Below are positions 43,110 to 53,935 of a stretch of 64,000 nucleotides of DNA, one piece after another. The stretch covers positions 94,068 to 158,067 of the forward strand of contig JANBPT010000006.1 in the NCBI GenBank assembly GCA_027575765.1. Direction: 5' to 3'. Origin of the DNA: Tieghemiomyces parasiticus. Its lineage: Eukaryota; Kickxellomycota; Dimargaritomycetes; Dimargaritales; Dimargaritaceae. Below the pieces are notes generated by a model. It did no database searches. It saw nothing but the letters and a program-made list of their open reading frames with translations, and was not told the origin of the DNA. The position numbers and the translations under genes are program-made. Positions within the stretch are counted from its first letter, which is position 1. Each line of letters starts with the position of its first letter.

Positions 43110-45629
43110 TCAGTTCCCCTCGGTACCCATCTCCGCTCGGAATTGGATCAGCAGCACCGCCTCCTCTCCGCTATAGGAAACGGGACAGAACTCCACGAGT
43201 AGCGACCAGATGTAAGGTGCATAAAAATCCAGACAGGCCGGCGGAGTCTGGAACTGGGCGCGTAGCGCCAGGGGCGAACGATTCGCATCACCCGCGTTGG
43301 GCCGGGCCAGGTGACCCTTATCCTCAATGACACGTAGGACCTCATCCTCGGTGGGTGGCGTAGACAACCGAGCCTCGTGGATGCAGGCCTGAAAGTAGGC
43401 GATGACAAAGTTAATCCCCTTGACGGCGTCGCCGAAGCGGGTGTCGTTCTGGAGGGCTGAAAAGAGGTCCTTGCTCTGTAGCAGACCGTAGATTAGCTGC
43501 GTGTTGTGTTTGAGGTGGTGGTCCAGGACGAGTCGAAACACCCGGGTGAGGACCCGCACGGTGTCTAGGTACAGGTAAAAATCGGCCATATGTAGAGTGT
43601 GACTGAGTTGTTGCGGGGATGTGGGGTCAGCGGCCAGGGCAGCGATTTTAAGGTAGCGCCGGACTACCATGTCGTACACCTTGAGTAGGCGCTGTACCAG
43701 TGTGGCTGGGAGATGGACAATATGCGGCGCGAAATTGAGTAGGATGGCTAAGACGCACTCGTGGATGAAGGCGTCACGGTGCACGGTGAAATTGGCCTGC
43801 AGGATCCGGACCAGCACCAATACCACCAACTGGCTCAGGGTGATCGATTTGAGGGCGCGGTCCGGGAGCCATGGGAGGGGCTCGAGCGTATGCCGTTGGA
43901 ACTCCTGGTTGAAAGTGGCGTCGGCGGTCAGGCGGGCTAGCGTGGTCAACCAGAGGTAATATTGCGGGTAGGACGGGGTCGGTTGCTCGGCGACCTGATA
44001 AAGTGTACGAAGCAGCGGGACCACAAAGTCGTCAGGGTCGGTCCGGGCTAGAACATAATTGGTGAAGGACGGGGACTGGGTGAGCAATGTGTACAGCAGG
44101 AGGGTCCCCGGCTCGCTGGTCAGGTCGCGAAACAACACGGTCATGACGTCACGGTAGACCGGACCAGCCCCGGCCCGGGTAGTTATTGAGAGACCAGTCC
44201 CCCGGTCCGCCCAGTCGCCGGCCAGAGCATCCCGAAAGTCGCCCTCGGTAGGTAGCTGGCTGGGTACGCGCCGCACGACAGGCGGGGCGGGCGTTGCCAG
44301 GTTGCCGTCGGGGAGCTCGCCGGTCGGTTGCAAAGAGACGGCGGAGAGGATGCGGACCAGGCCGTCCTCGCCAGCGGATGTGGGTGCCGGCTCCGGCTGG
44401 TAGATGAGAAGCAGGCCTAGGAGTAGACCGGCGTCAGCTAGGTTGCGGGCCGCCGTGGACTGGGTGGCCTTACTCGAGGTGAAGAGGTACGAATAGGCGC
44501 TGTACACGGCGCTAGCGGCGGGCGGGCAAGGGAGCGGAGGGTTGATAAAGTTGGCCACCAGCCGATGGAGAAGGTCAGCGGCGGTGTGCCGCAGTTTGGT
44601 GAGCGTCAGGTGCAGAAAGTATTGCCCCGGGACCGGGAGCGGGGGAGGCTGAACCGAGGACCGGATCAGTTGGGGGCTGTAGAGTTCGGCTAGGGTGCGT
44701 TGGGCCAGCCGGTAGAATGGGTACCCAGACGGGTGGCGAGTGATGTTGAGATGGGTGAGGGCGTGTACGACGGACTCCAGAAGCTGTTCACCCCGACTGC
44801 GCTGGTCGGCCAGGACCTTGACGGCCGCCTGCAGCTTAACCCCGCCGTCCTCTTCCATGCCAAGCCGGCCTAAAAAATTAGTGTAGTGCGAGGCGTGGAG
44901 GCGCTGGCCGTTCAGTACCTCCTCAACCTGCCGGGCCGGCCGGAGATGTAGCAGGTTGGCACAGATGATGCCCACGACGAAGAGGGAGCTACAGGTAGCC
45001 GGCGGGATCGGGGTCTCGTAGTTTATGGTGGCTAGGTAGCGCATCTGGATCAGGAAGTGGGTGAGGAGGGAGCTCAGGTTGGCAGTCCGACGGGTATTCA
45101 GCAGCAGCTCCTCGGTACTCTGGAGCGTGCACAGCCGAATCTCCTGCGCGTCCGCGCCGTCCTTCAGGTCCGGGAACTTGGCGTTGCCCAGGCCGGTGAC
45201 CCAGAAATCGAAATTCTCCAAGATGTAGGCGTGTGACGAGGTGATATCGCGGAGGACGCACAGTTCCGGGAACCCCAACACTTTGATTTCCGACAGGCCT
45301 CGCCGTGGCCGACCAGGACGAGGCGGGCTCTTGTCGCCAAGCCTGTCGACGGTCGGGGCCGGGAACGGGGTGGGGGCTGAGCCATCCAATGGACTCGATA
45401 GACTGCTGGCCAGGCTGGTGTCAACACTGATGGAACCGTTACGGCGCGCGTGCTGCGGTCGGGCCAACGTATGTAGGCCGAGGCCGCCAGCCTCCAATGT
45501 GGGTCGCAGCTCGCTGTTGGGCAGGAATGGTACTTTGGACTGCGAGGGAGTCCCGCCGTGGCCCATGGTGGGGACGTGGACGCGGACCTTCCTTGCCCGG
45601 TCGTTGGGCGATTGCGGTGGCGGTGCCAT
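43110..45629 (-). CDS. DYM: dymeclin
   Basis: 839 residues in one exon, starting MAPPPQSPNDRARK. The N-terminal ~120 residues are low complexity. From about 130 to the end the protein is alpha-helical and matches dymeclin. Key blocks are ENFDFWVTGL, TLLLYTLLTQSPSFTNYVLA, the 'R(T/S)D.DD.V.P.LR.LY' stretch (TDPDDFVVPLLRTLYQ), SLVVLVLVRILQ-type helices, NTQLIYGLLQSKDLFSALQN and the terminal FYAPYIWSLLVEFCP. Dymeclin is a Golgi-associated protein needed for secretory traffic in animals; loss causes Dyggve-Melchior-Clausen dysplasia in humans. It is absent from budding yeast. The animal N-terminal MG myristoylation start is not seen here; another start or an upstream exon is possible. Confidence 0.85.
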   Translation of the reverse strand: MAPPPQSPNDRARKVRVHVPTMGHGGTPSQSKVPFLPNSELRPTLEAGGLGLHTLARPQHARRNGSISVDTSLASSLSSPLDGSAPTPFPAPTVDRLGDKSPPRPGRPRRGLSEIKVLGFPELCVLRDITSSHAYILENFDFWVTGLGNAKFPDLKDGADAQEIRLCTLQSTEELLLNTRRTANLSSLLTHFLIQMRYLATINYETPIPPATCSSLFVVGIICANLLHLRPARQVEEVLNGQRLHASHYTNFLGRLGMEEDGGVKLQAAVKVLADQRSRGEQLLESVVHALTHLNITRHPSGYPFYRLAQRTLAELYSPQLIRSSVQPPPLPVPGQYFLHLTLTKLRHTAADLLHRLVANFINPPLPCPPAASAVYSAYSYLFTSSKATQSTAARNLADAGLLLGLLLIYQPEPAPTSAGEDGLVRILSAVSLQPTGELPDGNLATPAPPVVRRVPSQLPTEGDFRDALAGDWADRGTGLSITTRAGAGPVYRDVMTVLFRDLTSEPGTLLLYTLLTQSPSFTNYVLARTDPDDFVVPLLRTLYQVAEQPTPSYPQYYLWLTTLARLTADATFNQEFQRHTLEPLPWLPDRALKSITLSQLVVLVLVRILQANFTVHRDAFIHECVLAILLNFAPHIVHLPATLVQRLLKVYDMVVRRYLKIAALAADPTSPQQLSHTLHMADFYLYLDTVRVLTRVFRLVLDHHLKHNTQLIYGLLQSKDLFSALQNDTRFGDAVKGINFVIAYFQACIHEARLSTPPTEDEVLRVIEDKGHLARPNAGDANRSPLALRAQFQTPPACLDFYAPYIWSLLVEFCPVSYSGEEAVLLIQFRAEMGTEGN

Positions 45630-47690
45630 ACGGACGGATGCGAAGGGCTACAGAATAAACAGTCAGGATGATGTTGAGGAATGGCGATGAGGCGTGGGAC
45701 AGGGTCGAAATATTTAGGCGGTGACCGATGTGATAAAGGGAGGGGGGTTAGTGGTATCCCCTATACGCTATTGGGCAATGCGCAAGCGGGCCAGGGTCGG
45801 AGGCCAAAGCGGAGTAAGGATAGTGGCTGTACGGCGTACCGGTCCACGGTCAATAGGCGATAGGACAACGGTAGGGTGTATGTAGCGAGAAGGGGGGAGG
45901 CGCTTCGGAAGAACGGAGGGGTGACATTTGACTAGTATAATTGCCGATTCTAGCTGGCCATAGGCGCCAAACGGTGTGATTGACCGATAGCCTCTGGGAT
46001 GCATACAGGCAGTACGAGCTGGCCGCTTGTCCGAGCGTCCGGAGAGGAGACCAGGACCACCCCTGCACTCGCTGAAGTGCGCTGAGGCCAGGCCCCACGG
46101 CCACAACGGCGTAGGGCCTCTATTTAACGGCGGCAACGGCCGATGGTTGATCGGTTATGACGTCCGCCTAGCTATTCTCTTTGGGTTCTCTACGTCGTAC
46201 TCCAAAGTTAGGGTCCGTGCGTAGCCAGAATGATGGGTGCCAACCAGCTGATTGGGACGGGCAAAGTGGTTCCGTAGTGCTTCTGCGGGGGCCTATCTCC
46301 GGTGGGGGCTCGGCTTGGCTGTGGAGAGAGCGGGTGCTGTCGTGTACTACACCACGCGTCGGCACCGTTGAACCGTGCAGAGAATACAGTGTGTTGTGGA
46401 GGGGATAAGCCGCGCCATTGACTGTAGCGGGTTGTGTCCTGTGGCAGTTGTCTTTAGGCTGAAGCGGATGAGGTGCATATTGGGACCATGGCAACCGAGA
46501 GGCCTTCTGAGTAGAGCCCGACCCATATTAGGCCGCCAGGCTCACAGGCCGACTGGGTACGTGCGTTGGATGGCGCTTGTCCGGCCGGGGATTTCCAAGT
46601 TGCGTAGGGTAGCGCCGTTTTCCATTGGAGTGGTCAACTCGGCGGCGTGGCCAATGTCCGTTCGTTGCCACCACTATCTGTCACCGCTGAGTCCCCCCAC
46701 TCTGCTCTGACCGGGCCGATCGTGTCAATCGCCGCTGTTCAGACTGAAAACCTAGCAGGGCCCGGCTGTCTATGGGCGATATAGATGCATAACCGGGGAA
46801 TAGGCGGTAAATCGATCGTGTATTCCGCACCTTTGGTGGTGGGGCGGCGGGCCGTATCTGGCAGGTTTTCGCCTTGTATCCGGTGCGAGAACGGTGCAGG
46901 CGGCATAATTGGAGGGGCACTTATAGCGGCGGTTGGAGGCGGGTCAAGCCATGCCACGTGGGGTGGAGGTGCGGAGGTGATCAGCCTGCTGACCTCCCTG
47001 GGGAGAACGGCGCTTCCGACATTGATGCGGACGACATGAGGCCAAGTGGGCCACTCGTCCAGACATGGGCCCCGGGGCGGGGGGTTACACTTTAACCCAA
47101 GGGCTGGGACGTTGGTGTTACGGTCGATTGGACTTGTCCCACTCGATCTTTTCCCAGCCACTCGGGGGGCGAGGGCTGAGGGTACCCCCGCTGGCAACCC
47201 TTGTGAGTCGTTCCCCAGCTTAACCTCTGAATGACTCTCGACCAATCAAGATAGCATTGCCCCACCCCCGGTCGGGTGTGTGCCGGTGCGTGCCCCTATC
47301 ACACACGGGTGCCTCCTAATGTAACCTTACCGGCGACCGAAACCATCTAGTGACCCATCTGCCCCCCTCGCTCTCTCTCTCACCCCTATTTGTCTCCCTG
47401 GTTACGAGGCGGCCCGCAGGCGAGGCCCTTAGGAGGGTGACGGAGGAGAAGTAAGACCCCGCGCGGTGGGGGTGGATCCAGCCCCTTTAAGAAGGGTCCT
47501 CGGTCCGCTACGTTGAGGGCTAACGGTTTCTTTGCTTCGCAAAGTCGTCGTTCACCGTTCGTCTTTTTATAACTCCCTCGCCTTACTCCCAGTCTCGACC
47601 TTGTACGGCCCCGATCCCGCCCGGATCCCTTCGTACTTTCCCCTCTCTGCCCTGTTGGGATTTTTCTTCCGCCAATCCCCCGTACTGAAC
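45630..47690. other. divergent intergenic region between DYM and ADSS
   Basis: About 2 kb without an accepted gene. Both strands have long open frames (46739-47245 minus, 46375-46710 plus) that look like GC-rich chance frames: no motif, no methionine-led domain, and overlapping frames on the other strand. The last 150 bases are the pyrimidine-rich leader of the ADSS gene. Confidence 0.5.
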
Positions 47691-49214
47691 ATGACCGTCG
47701 TCCCTGCCGCTACCGGCGGCAACCCGCCGTCCAAACTCTCCGTCGTGCTGGGTGCCCAGTGGGGTGATGAGGGCAAGGGTAAGCTGGTCGACCTGCTGGC
47801 CCAGTCCGCCGACGTGTGCGCCCGCTGCCAGGTAAGCTCCCCGGCCGACCGTTGAAGTCGCACCAAACAAGCATCTAATCTACACTGCTGGCTTCTAATG
47901 GAGCTGCTGTGGTGTGTATCATTTCCTCCCCCGACTTGACACCACCACTACCTCTCCAGTCATTTGCTTCTGTGACCGGGCCCGATCACTCACCGCTTTT
48001 CACCTCCCTACCCTCTCTCCCCTCGTTGTTCCCTTTGATTCTGTCAGGGCGGTAACAATGCCGGCCACACCATCGTGGTTGACGGCGTTAAGTACGCCTT
48101 CCACCTTCTCCCCTCGGGCCTCATCAGCCCCGACTGCACCTCGATCCTAGGAAACGGCGTGGTGATCCACCTACCGGCCTTTTTTGACGAGCTAGCCAAC
48201 CTGGAGTCCCAGGGGCTCAACTGCGAGGGCCGGATCCTGGTCAGCGATCGCGCCCACCTGGTCTTTGACTTCCACCAGATCGTGGACGGTATCAAGGAGA
48301 CCGAGCTAGGTCGTGGCAGTATCGGTACCACCAAGAAGGGGATCGGACCGGCCTATTCCTCCAAAGCCAGCCGCTCAGGTATCCGCGTGCACCACCTGTA
48401 CGACGGGGACGACTTTGAGCAGCGGCTCCGCTGCATTGTGGCCAATCGGTTCAAGCGGTACGGCCGGTTCGACTACGACGTGGAGGCTGAGCTAGCGCGC
48501 TACCGCGAGTTGGCCGCCCGCCTGAAGCCCATGGTGGTGGACTCGGTGACCTTCATGCACTCGGCTCTGGCCCAGGGCAAGAACGTATTGGTCGAGGGCG
48601 CCAACGCCATCATGCTGGACATTGACTTCGGCACATACCCCTTTGTGACCAGTTCCAACACAGGTATCGGTGGCGTTCTGACCGGGCTGGGCGTGCCCCC
48701 GCAGACCGTTGGTAAGGTTCTGGGCGTGGTCAAGGCCTACACCTCACGGGTGGGCGAGGGCCCCTTCCCCACCGAACTGTTTGACGCCGACGGCGCGGCC
48801 CTCCAGGACGTGGGTCGCGAGTACGGTGTGACCACGGGCCGGAAACGTCGCTGCGGCTGGCTCGATATGGTTATGCTGCGCTACTCGCACTACCTCAACG
48901 GCTACACCTCGCTTAACCTTACCAAGCTGGACGTGCTCGACGGGTTCAAGGAGATCAAGGTCGCCGTGGCCTACCGCTTCCAAGGCAAGGAACTGCCCTC
49001 CTTCCCGGCCAGTCTGACCGTCCTCGGCGGCGTTGAGGTCGAGTACAAGACCTTCCCCGGCTGGCTCACCGACCTCTCCGCTTGCCGCTCCTACGACGAG
49101 TTGCCCACCAACGCCAAGAACTACGTGCAGTTCATTGAAGAGTTCCTGGGGGTGCCCATCGAGTACATTGGCGTGGGCCCCGGTCGTGACGCCATGATCC
49201 ACCGGGTGGTGTAA
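47691..49214 (+). CDS. ADE12: adenylosuccinate synthetase
   Basis: Two phase-0 exons, 47691-47831 and 48048-49214, give 435 residues. The intron (GTAAGC...CTGTCAG) splits the catalytic region between CQ and GGNNAGHT. Signature motifs are [19 protein letters not shown] (about residues 18-36, catalytic Asp26), [13 protein letters not shown] (catalytic His54), [40 protein letters not shown] and PTELFD...[16 protein letters not shown]. It ligates IMP with aspartate using GTP, the first committed step to AMP. It converges with UFD1. A possible AATAAA lies at 49424-49429. Confidence 0.97.
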
Positions 49215-49677
49215 GCTGGAATGTAAAAGCGCTTTGAATAGCGGCCATGGCCCGGCGCCGTAACTGGCGACGAGCGGTGGGCACGATGGCCGTCACCCCC
49301 TTGTGCCACTGTTAACCCCCTCCCCCCACCTCGCCCTACGCGCCAACGTGCCTCACTCAGTTGATCGGACTTTACTTTACTAACCGAGAGTGTTTCTGTT
49401 AGACCATACGCCTATCTATAGCCAATAAATTAGTGCTTATATCGCTTTGACCCAAATATAGTGCCCAGCCGACGTTGGGAGATGGCATACAATATAAGAA
49501 TGTGTACGCCTCGTTTTATTGTACAACCCGTGCTACCCGGCGAGGGTTTGCGACCAGCTTCAAGCGCCATGGTTTTGAGTGACACCTCTGGTTAGAGTAA
49601 TCGAAGATCAGTGCTGCGGAGACTGACGCCAGCAGGCTTTCCACGCCGGGGGCAGTATGATATTTGGTAGAATACTT
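49215..49677. other. convergent spacer between ADSS and UFD1
   Basis: Shared 3' flanks of two converging genes. It contains an AATAAA at 49424-49429 in the ADSS direction and AT-rich DNA near 49420-49520. Nothing else seen. Confidence 0.6.
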
Positions 49678-50724
49678 CTAGGCCTTGGGCCGTTTGGCTT
49701 TGAGTGTATTGCCCGGTCCGGCAAACCCCGACTGCTCCGCCGTACCTGGACTAGGGGCGGCAGCGACCTTAAAGTCAAAGAAGAGCTGGCCGAAGGGCAA
49801 ATTGAGCGGCGCTGGACCGCCGTCATTGGGCACGGCTATGACAGGGGAAGCTGCTTCGCTGGCTGCAGCGGAAACCGGGAACTCTGGTTGCTTACCAGCC
49901 TTCTTGCTCGAGGTCCCGCGGGCATTCAACCGGTTGCCGCCACCCTGGAATGCCTGCCAGTTGGGGTTGCCGGCGGACGCGGAGGTAGCAGCGGCGGTCG
50001 CCGTAGGGTCGGGTAGGTTGAGCTCGCTGGCCATACTGGGGCCCGTCGGCCGGCCGGCGGTGGGCTCCACGTAGCCCACGGGGGGTGCAAAGTCCACTTC
50101 GAGGTCGGTCTCGACGATGGAAATGCCACGGCCGCTGGGCCGGGTCTCTAACACGCGGATACCGTATTGCTTGTCGTTGTAGCTGATGGTGATGATGTCG
50201 CCCTCGGTGAGGGTGGAAAAGTTGCGCAGGGCGTTCTCGAGGACGGCACGCGGATCGCTGATATCTAAAAAATCGACCGACTGGGGCTCGATCTTGACGA
50301 ATTTGCCGAGCGGCAGCTGGGTGCTATTGACTTTAGCAATGTCTCCGGGCTCTAGTTTAAGCGTCTGCATCATCCACTGGGGTAGATAGGCCCGACCCTC
50401 TTCAGCGGTGAACTCGAGGACGCCGGCGTTGGTATGGTGGCCCGCCGGTTCGTTTTCCAGAGTGAAAAGCATCGGATACATGATATTGAGCCGCGTCAGT
50501 TTGTCTAGCGCGGAGGGCGGGAGTATCACCTTGCCGCCGTAGCTGACGTTCTCGCGCTCATTGCCGCGCATCATGACCACCGGGTAGCAGCTAAAGTACT
50601 CCTCAAAGCTCTGTGGACCTGGGGCGGCGGACAGCCAACTGCTGAAACCTAATCCACCGCCTGCGGGCGGGGGTGGCGGTGCAAAGCCGTCATCGCTGTC
50701 CATGGGGACGTAAGGGAAACTCAT
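49678..50724 (-). CDS. UFD1: ubiquitin fusion degradation protein 1
   Basis: 348 residues, one exon, ATG at 50724 (MSFPYVPMDSDDGF). After a Pro/Gly-rich start comes the conserved Ufd1 double-psi beta-barrel domain (about residues 38-215): FEEYFSCYPVVMMRG, GGKVILPPSALDKLTRLNI, YPMLFTLEN, CVLEF-like VLEFTAEEGRAYLPQWMMQT, DIITISYNDKQYGIRVLETRP and VETDLEVDFAPPVGY. The C-terminal third is Ala/Pro/Ser-rich with basic ends, the region that contacts Npl4 and Cdc48/p97 in known homologues. Ufd1-Npl4 recruits polyubiquitinated clients to Cdc48, notably in ER-associated degradation. Confidence 0.95.
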   Translation of the reverse strand: MSFPYVPMDSDDGFAPPPPPAGGGLGFSSWLSAAPGPQSFEEYFSCYPVVMMRGNERENVSYGGKVILPPSALDKLTRLNIMYPMLFTLENEPAGHHTNAGVLEFTAEEGRAYLPQWMMQTLKLEPGDIAKVNSTQLPLGKFVKIEPQSVDFLDISDPRAVLENALRNFSTLTEGDIITISYNDKQYGIRVLETRPSGRGISIVETDLEVDFAPPVGYVEPTAGRPTGPSMASELNLPDPTATAAATSASAGNPNWQAFQGGGNRLNARGTSSKKAGKQPEFPVSAAASEAASPVIAVPNDGGPAPLNLPFGQLFFDFKVAAAPSPGTAEQSGFAGPGNTLKAKRPKA

Positions 50725-51424
50725 GCCTGATAGGAGAGAGGGCTGGGGGGACGCGGGTCAGGGCGGGAGGGAGGGGAAGGGAGTGAGACAAGGTGAGGCA
50801 GAGCCAGGCAATTCTGCAACGTGGCGAACGAGGAAAGGGATAGTTTAAGTGCTCGGACGGTAAAGGTAGCTGATGGAAGCCGATGCTAGACCTGCGTGGG
50901 AGGTCATGAGGCCTTCTCACTTCCCGTACACCGGGGGGACGGGGGGAGGGAAGCTCGGCAGGCCGCGCACGCAGGCTGACTAACCGAGGCAGGCAAAACC
51001 TTGGGCTAAAGATACTCGGCTGCTATGGGCGGCTTCGTTCGAACCCGGTTTTCCAAGAGCTGGCTTTCCACGTGGGCGTAGGCTGTAGTATCGGTCGTGG
51101 ACGAGGACATCATGTCTCCGTATACCAAGGGCAGTCCAGGTTAATGTCTACATCGCTGGTAGCCAGCGTGGTACTTTTTCGGGGCTAGCTATACGGCTTG
51201 GGCAAGCCAGCGACCCTCCACCTTCGAGAAGCGTCGAATTCGAGCCGGCTGGCCCTCACCTGATTCCGCAGACACACACTGCCGCACAGTTTTCTTCACC
51301 GTCATCCGCTCGTCAAGGTCATATCGGGCATCTCCATCCTTGGTAGTTTGGATTCGCACTCCCTGTATTCCGTCCCCCTTCGCATCACTACCCAACTTTT
51401 ACCTACTCCTGCATCACCGCCGCC
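50725..51424. other. divergent promoter between UFD1 and DBP5
   Basis: About 700 bases between two divergently transcribed genes. It contains a CCACGTGG palindrome near 51067 and a pyrimidine-rich leader directly upstream of DBP5. No coding or RNA feature recognised. Confidence 0.5.
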
Positions 51425-52946
51425 ATGACGGACCAGACCGTTCACCGCAAGGACACCACCGTGAACCTCGGTCCGAGTAAGTTTACCAGAGCGCTCCCCT
51501 TCTTCCTGGTTCCGGTGATGACCCGAGAGAGTCGATCTACACAGACCTAGCCTGCCGATTTTATCCCCCACCGCCTAATTCGAACCGCTCATCTACCCGT
51601 ACTCTTCACCTTTTTTTCACCCCGGCTATCCCACAGAGGACGTCACGGAACTCACCCATGACCTCGAGGACATGACCGCGAAGGGCAAGCCCGATAACCT
51701 AGTCGAAAACGAGCATAGCGTCCAGGTTAAGCTCGCTAACCAACAGGCCAACCCGGATTCCCCGCTGTACTCAGTCAAGTCATTTGATGACCTAGGTCTG
51801 ACCCCGGAGCTGCTCAAGGGCGTGTACGGCATGGGCTTTACCAAACCGTCCAAGATCCAGGAGCGCGCTCTGCCTCTGCTGCTTGCCGACCCGCCGACCA
51901 ACATGATTGGGCAGTCGCAGTCCGGCACGGGTAAGACGGCCGCGTTCGTCCTGGCCATGCTCTCGCGCGTGGACCCCACTCAGAAGTGTACCCAGGCTCT
52001 GTGCATTGCCCCGGCCCGCGAGCTGGCACGCCAGATCATGGACGTGGTCCAGCAGATGGGCAAGTACACCGACATCACTGCCGCCTACGCCATCAAGGAC
52101 GAGGCTCCCGAGCGGGGGCAGAAGATCGACGCCCACATTGTGATTGGCACCCCTGGAACCGTCCACGAGCTGCAACGCACCCGAAAGCTGGACCTCAAGC
52201 GGGTGCGCATCTTTGTGCTCGACGAGGCCGACAACATGTTGGACCAGCAGGGGCTGGGTGAGCAGAGCGTTCGCATCAAGAACCTCGTGCCTAAGACCTG
52301 CCAAATTGTACTCTTCTCTGCCACCTTCGCGCCGGTCGTGCACACGTTCGCCCAACGGTTCGCACCTGATGCCAATTCGATCAGTCTGCAGGTTAAGGAG
52401 CTCTCGGTGGACGGGATCAAGCAGTTCTACATGGACTGTCGGGACGAGGAGCACAAGCTGGAGGTGCTCAACAGCCTGTACTCGCTGCTCACGGTGGGCC
52501 AGAGCATCATCTTTGTGCGCCGCCGCGACACGGCCGACCGGATTGCGCGTCTGATGACGGAGGCAGGCCACGAAGTGGTGTCGCTGCACGGCAAGCTAGA
52601 GACCACCGAGCGCGATGCGGTCATGAGCGCGTTCCGCACGGGCACCACCAAGGTGCTCATCACCACCAACGTTCTGGCCCGCGGGATTGACATCTCCCAG
52701 GTCAACATGGTCATCAACTACGATATCCCCGTCGACGGGACCGGTAAACCCGACCCTGAGACCTACCTCCACCGTATCGGCCGTACTGGTCGGTTCGGCC
52801 GTACCGGCGCCGCCATCAACTTTGTCCACGACCACAAGTCCTTCCAGGAGATGAAGGCCATCCAGGACCACTTTGGTCGGCCCATCGTCAAAATTGACAC
52901 CGAGGACTGGGAGGCCATGGAGAAGACCCTGCGGCTGTCGCTGTAA
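51425..52946 (+). CDS. DBP5: ATP-dependent RNA helicase Dbp5/DDX19
   Basis: Two exons, 51425-51476 and 51637-52946, joined in phase 1 (GTAAGT...CCACAG), give 453 residues; yeast Dbp5 has 482. Motifs in order: an N-terminal regulatory helix, Q motif GFTKPSKIQERALPLLL, motif I SQSGTGKT (111-118), Ia PARELARQ, GTPGT, DEAD (213-216), SAT (245-247), VTAL-type VGQSIIFVRR, ARGIDISQVN and HRIGRTGRFGR. The 'SYSVKSFDDLGLTPELLKGV'-type lead-in and the ending IDTEDWEAMEKTLRLSL are typical of Dbp5 rather than other DEAD-box helicases. Dbp5 removes export factors from mRNA at the cytoplasmic face of the nuclear pore and acts in translation termination. Confidence 0.95.
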
Positions 52947-53283
52947 TTTCAAATTATTATTATTTTTTTTGTCATGAGTTTTTCGAAACTAAGGGTCGTG
53001 GCCCCACTTATACTTGAGGCAGCTATTCCAGGTCGCATTTATTATTAATATTTTTGTGCAACCAGCTACATTACATGGTTTTGGTTTTTCGATTTAGGCC
53101 TGGCCCCTACTGTATCTCTCCTCCTCCTATAGGTGCACCATAAAGTTTACGTCAACTCAAATCTAAATCGTGCTTTTTATTAGTACACTGGCCAGCACTC
53201 TGTCCCGCTCGGCGAACCCATTCTATTCAGCCTCCAAAGCAAGATCTAGCGCCAGTTGGCCGGGGCGTGGCTAGTTCCGATTA
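52947..53283. other. 3' flank of DBP5
   Basis: AT-rich in the first ~130 bases (poly-T near 52960-52970). No gene. Its right end abuts the decayed transposase, and no terminal inverted repeat was recognised. Confidence 0.6.
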
Positions 53284-53935
53284 CCAGGTATCCATAACCA
53301 CCGACAGCGTGGTGAATTTCTTGCCGTGTAGCCGCCGCTCAACACCCTTGGGCAGGCAGAAATCGCAGGGAGCTAGGTCCAGGACTGTAAGGAGGGTTCG
53401 AAGACGTTTGACATTAGTACTGATAATGCGGGCCTAAGTAGCTGCAGCATAAGGTGAGGGAGGGGCACTATCAAGTCAGAGTCGTGGAGGGTAATGGTCC
53501 AGACTTCCACGTGTCTCCACCCAGGCCTGGAGCATGGACTCCAGCTCGTAAGTTTACGTAGAGTTTGGTGGAGACCTTGACACCAGGGGGGCTTGACACT
53601 CAGGTGTAATAGGCCACGCCTGATGAACTAATAATGGTTAGCATCACCTTGAGTGTAGTATGGCCTTAGTGGGTCTCAGTTGGGACAGGGCCGCCTTTTG
53701 GGCATCACCTCCGGTGATTGGAGCCAGCAGGGGGGATTATAAAAGTGAACCCAGTTCTCATCACCTGTGACGATGGAGCCCAGCAGGTAGCCACTGGTCC
53801 CCGTCAAACTCCTCCAGGAAACCAGTGGTAAAACGTATCCACTAGTGGCGCTGGTCATTGGTGAGGTCATGGGGGAGCACAAGGTGAGGTAGTGTGCAAC
53901 CTGAAGTCCCTGCGCAGGTCATTGCGCATTGTACC
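53284..53935 (-). pseudogene. decayed Tc1/mariner transposase remnant
   Basis: Reading the minus strand and allowing frame changes and stops, three mariner catalytic landmarks appear in the right order. The first is a VTGDENWVHFYNP-type block around 53740-53775 (first catalytic Asp). Then comes an LHDSDL block near 53488-53505, corresponding to the HDNARPH region. Last is DLAPCDFCLPKGVERRLHGK around 53319-53378 (DD34D third Asp region), ending at MDTW near 53284. The piece upstream of the first Asp is only vaguely similar. Frameshifts and stops interrupt it, so it is not functional. Inverted repeats and target-site duplications were not found. It sits in an AT-rich, gene-free gap between two convergent genes. 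Confidence 0.75.

Noticed and set aside
46739..47245. 168-codon minus-strand frame between DYM and ADSS
   Set aside because: No motif, Pro-rich composition and overlapping frames on the opposite strand; typical of GC-rich intergenic DNA.
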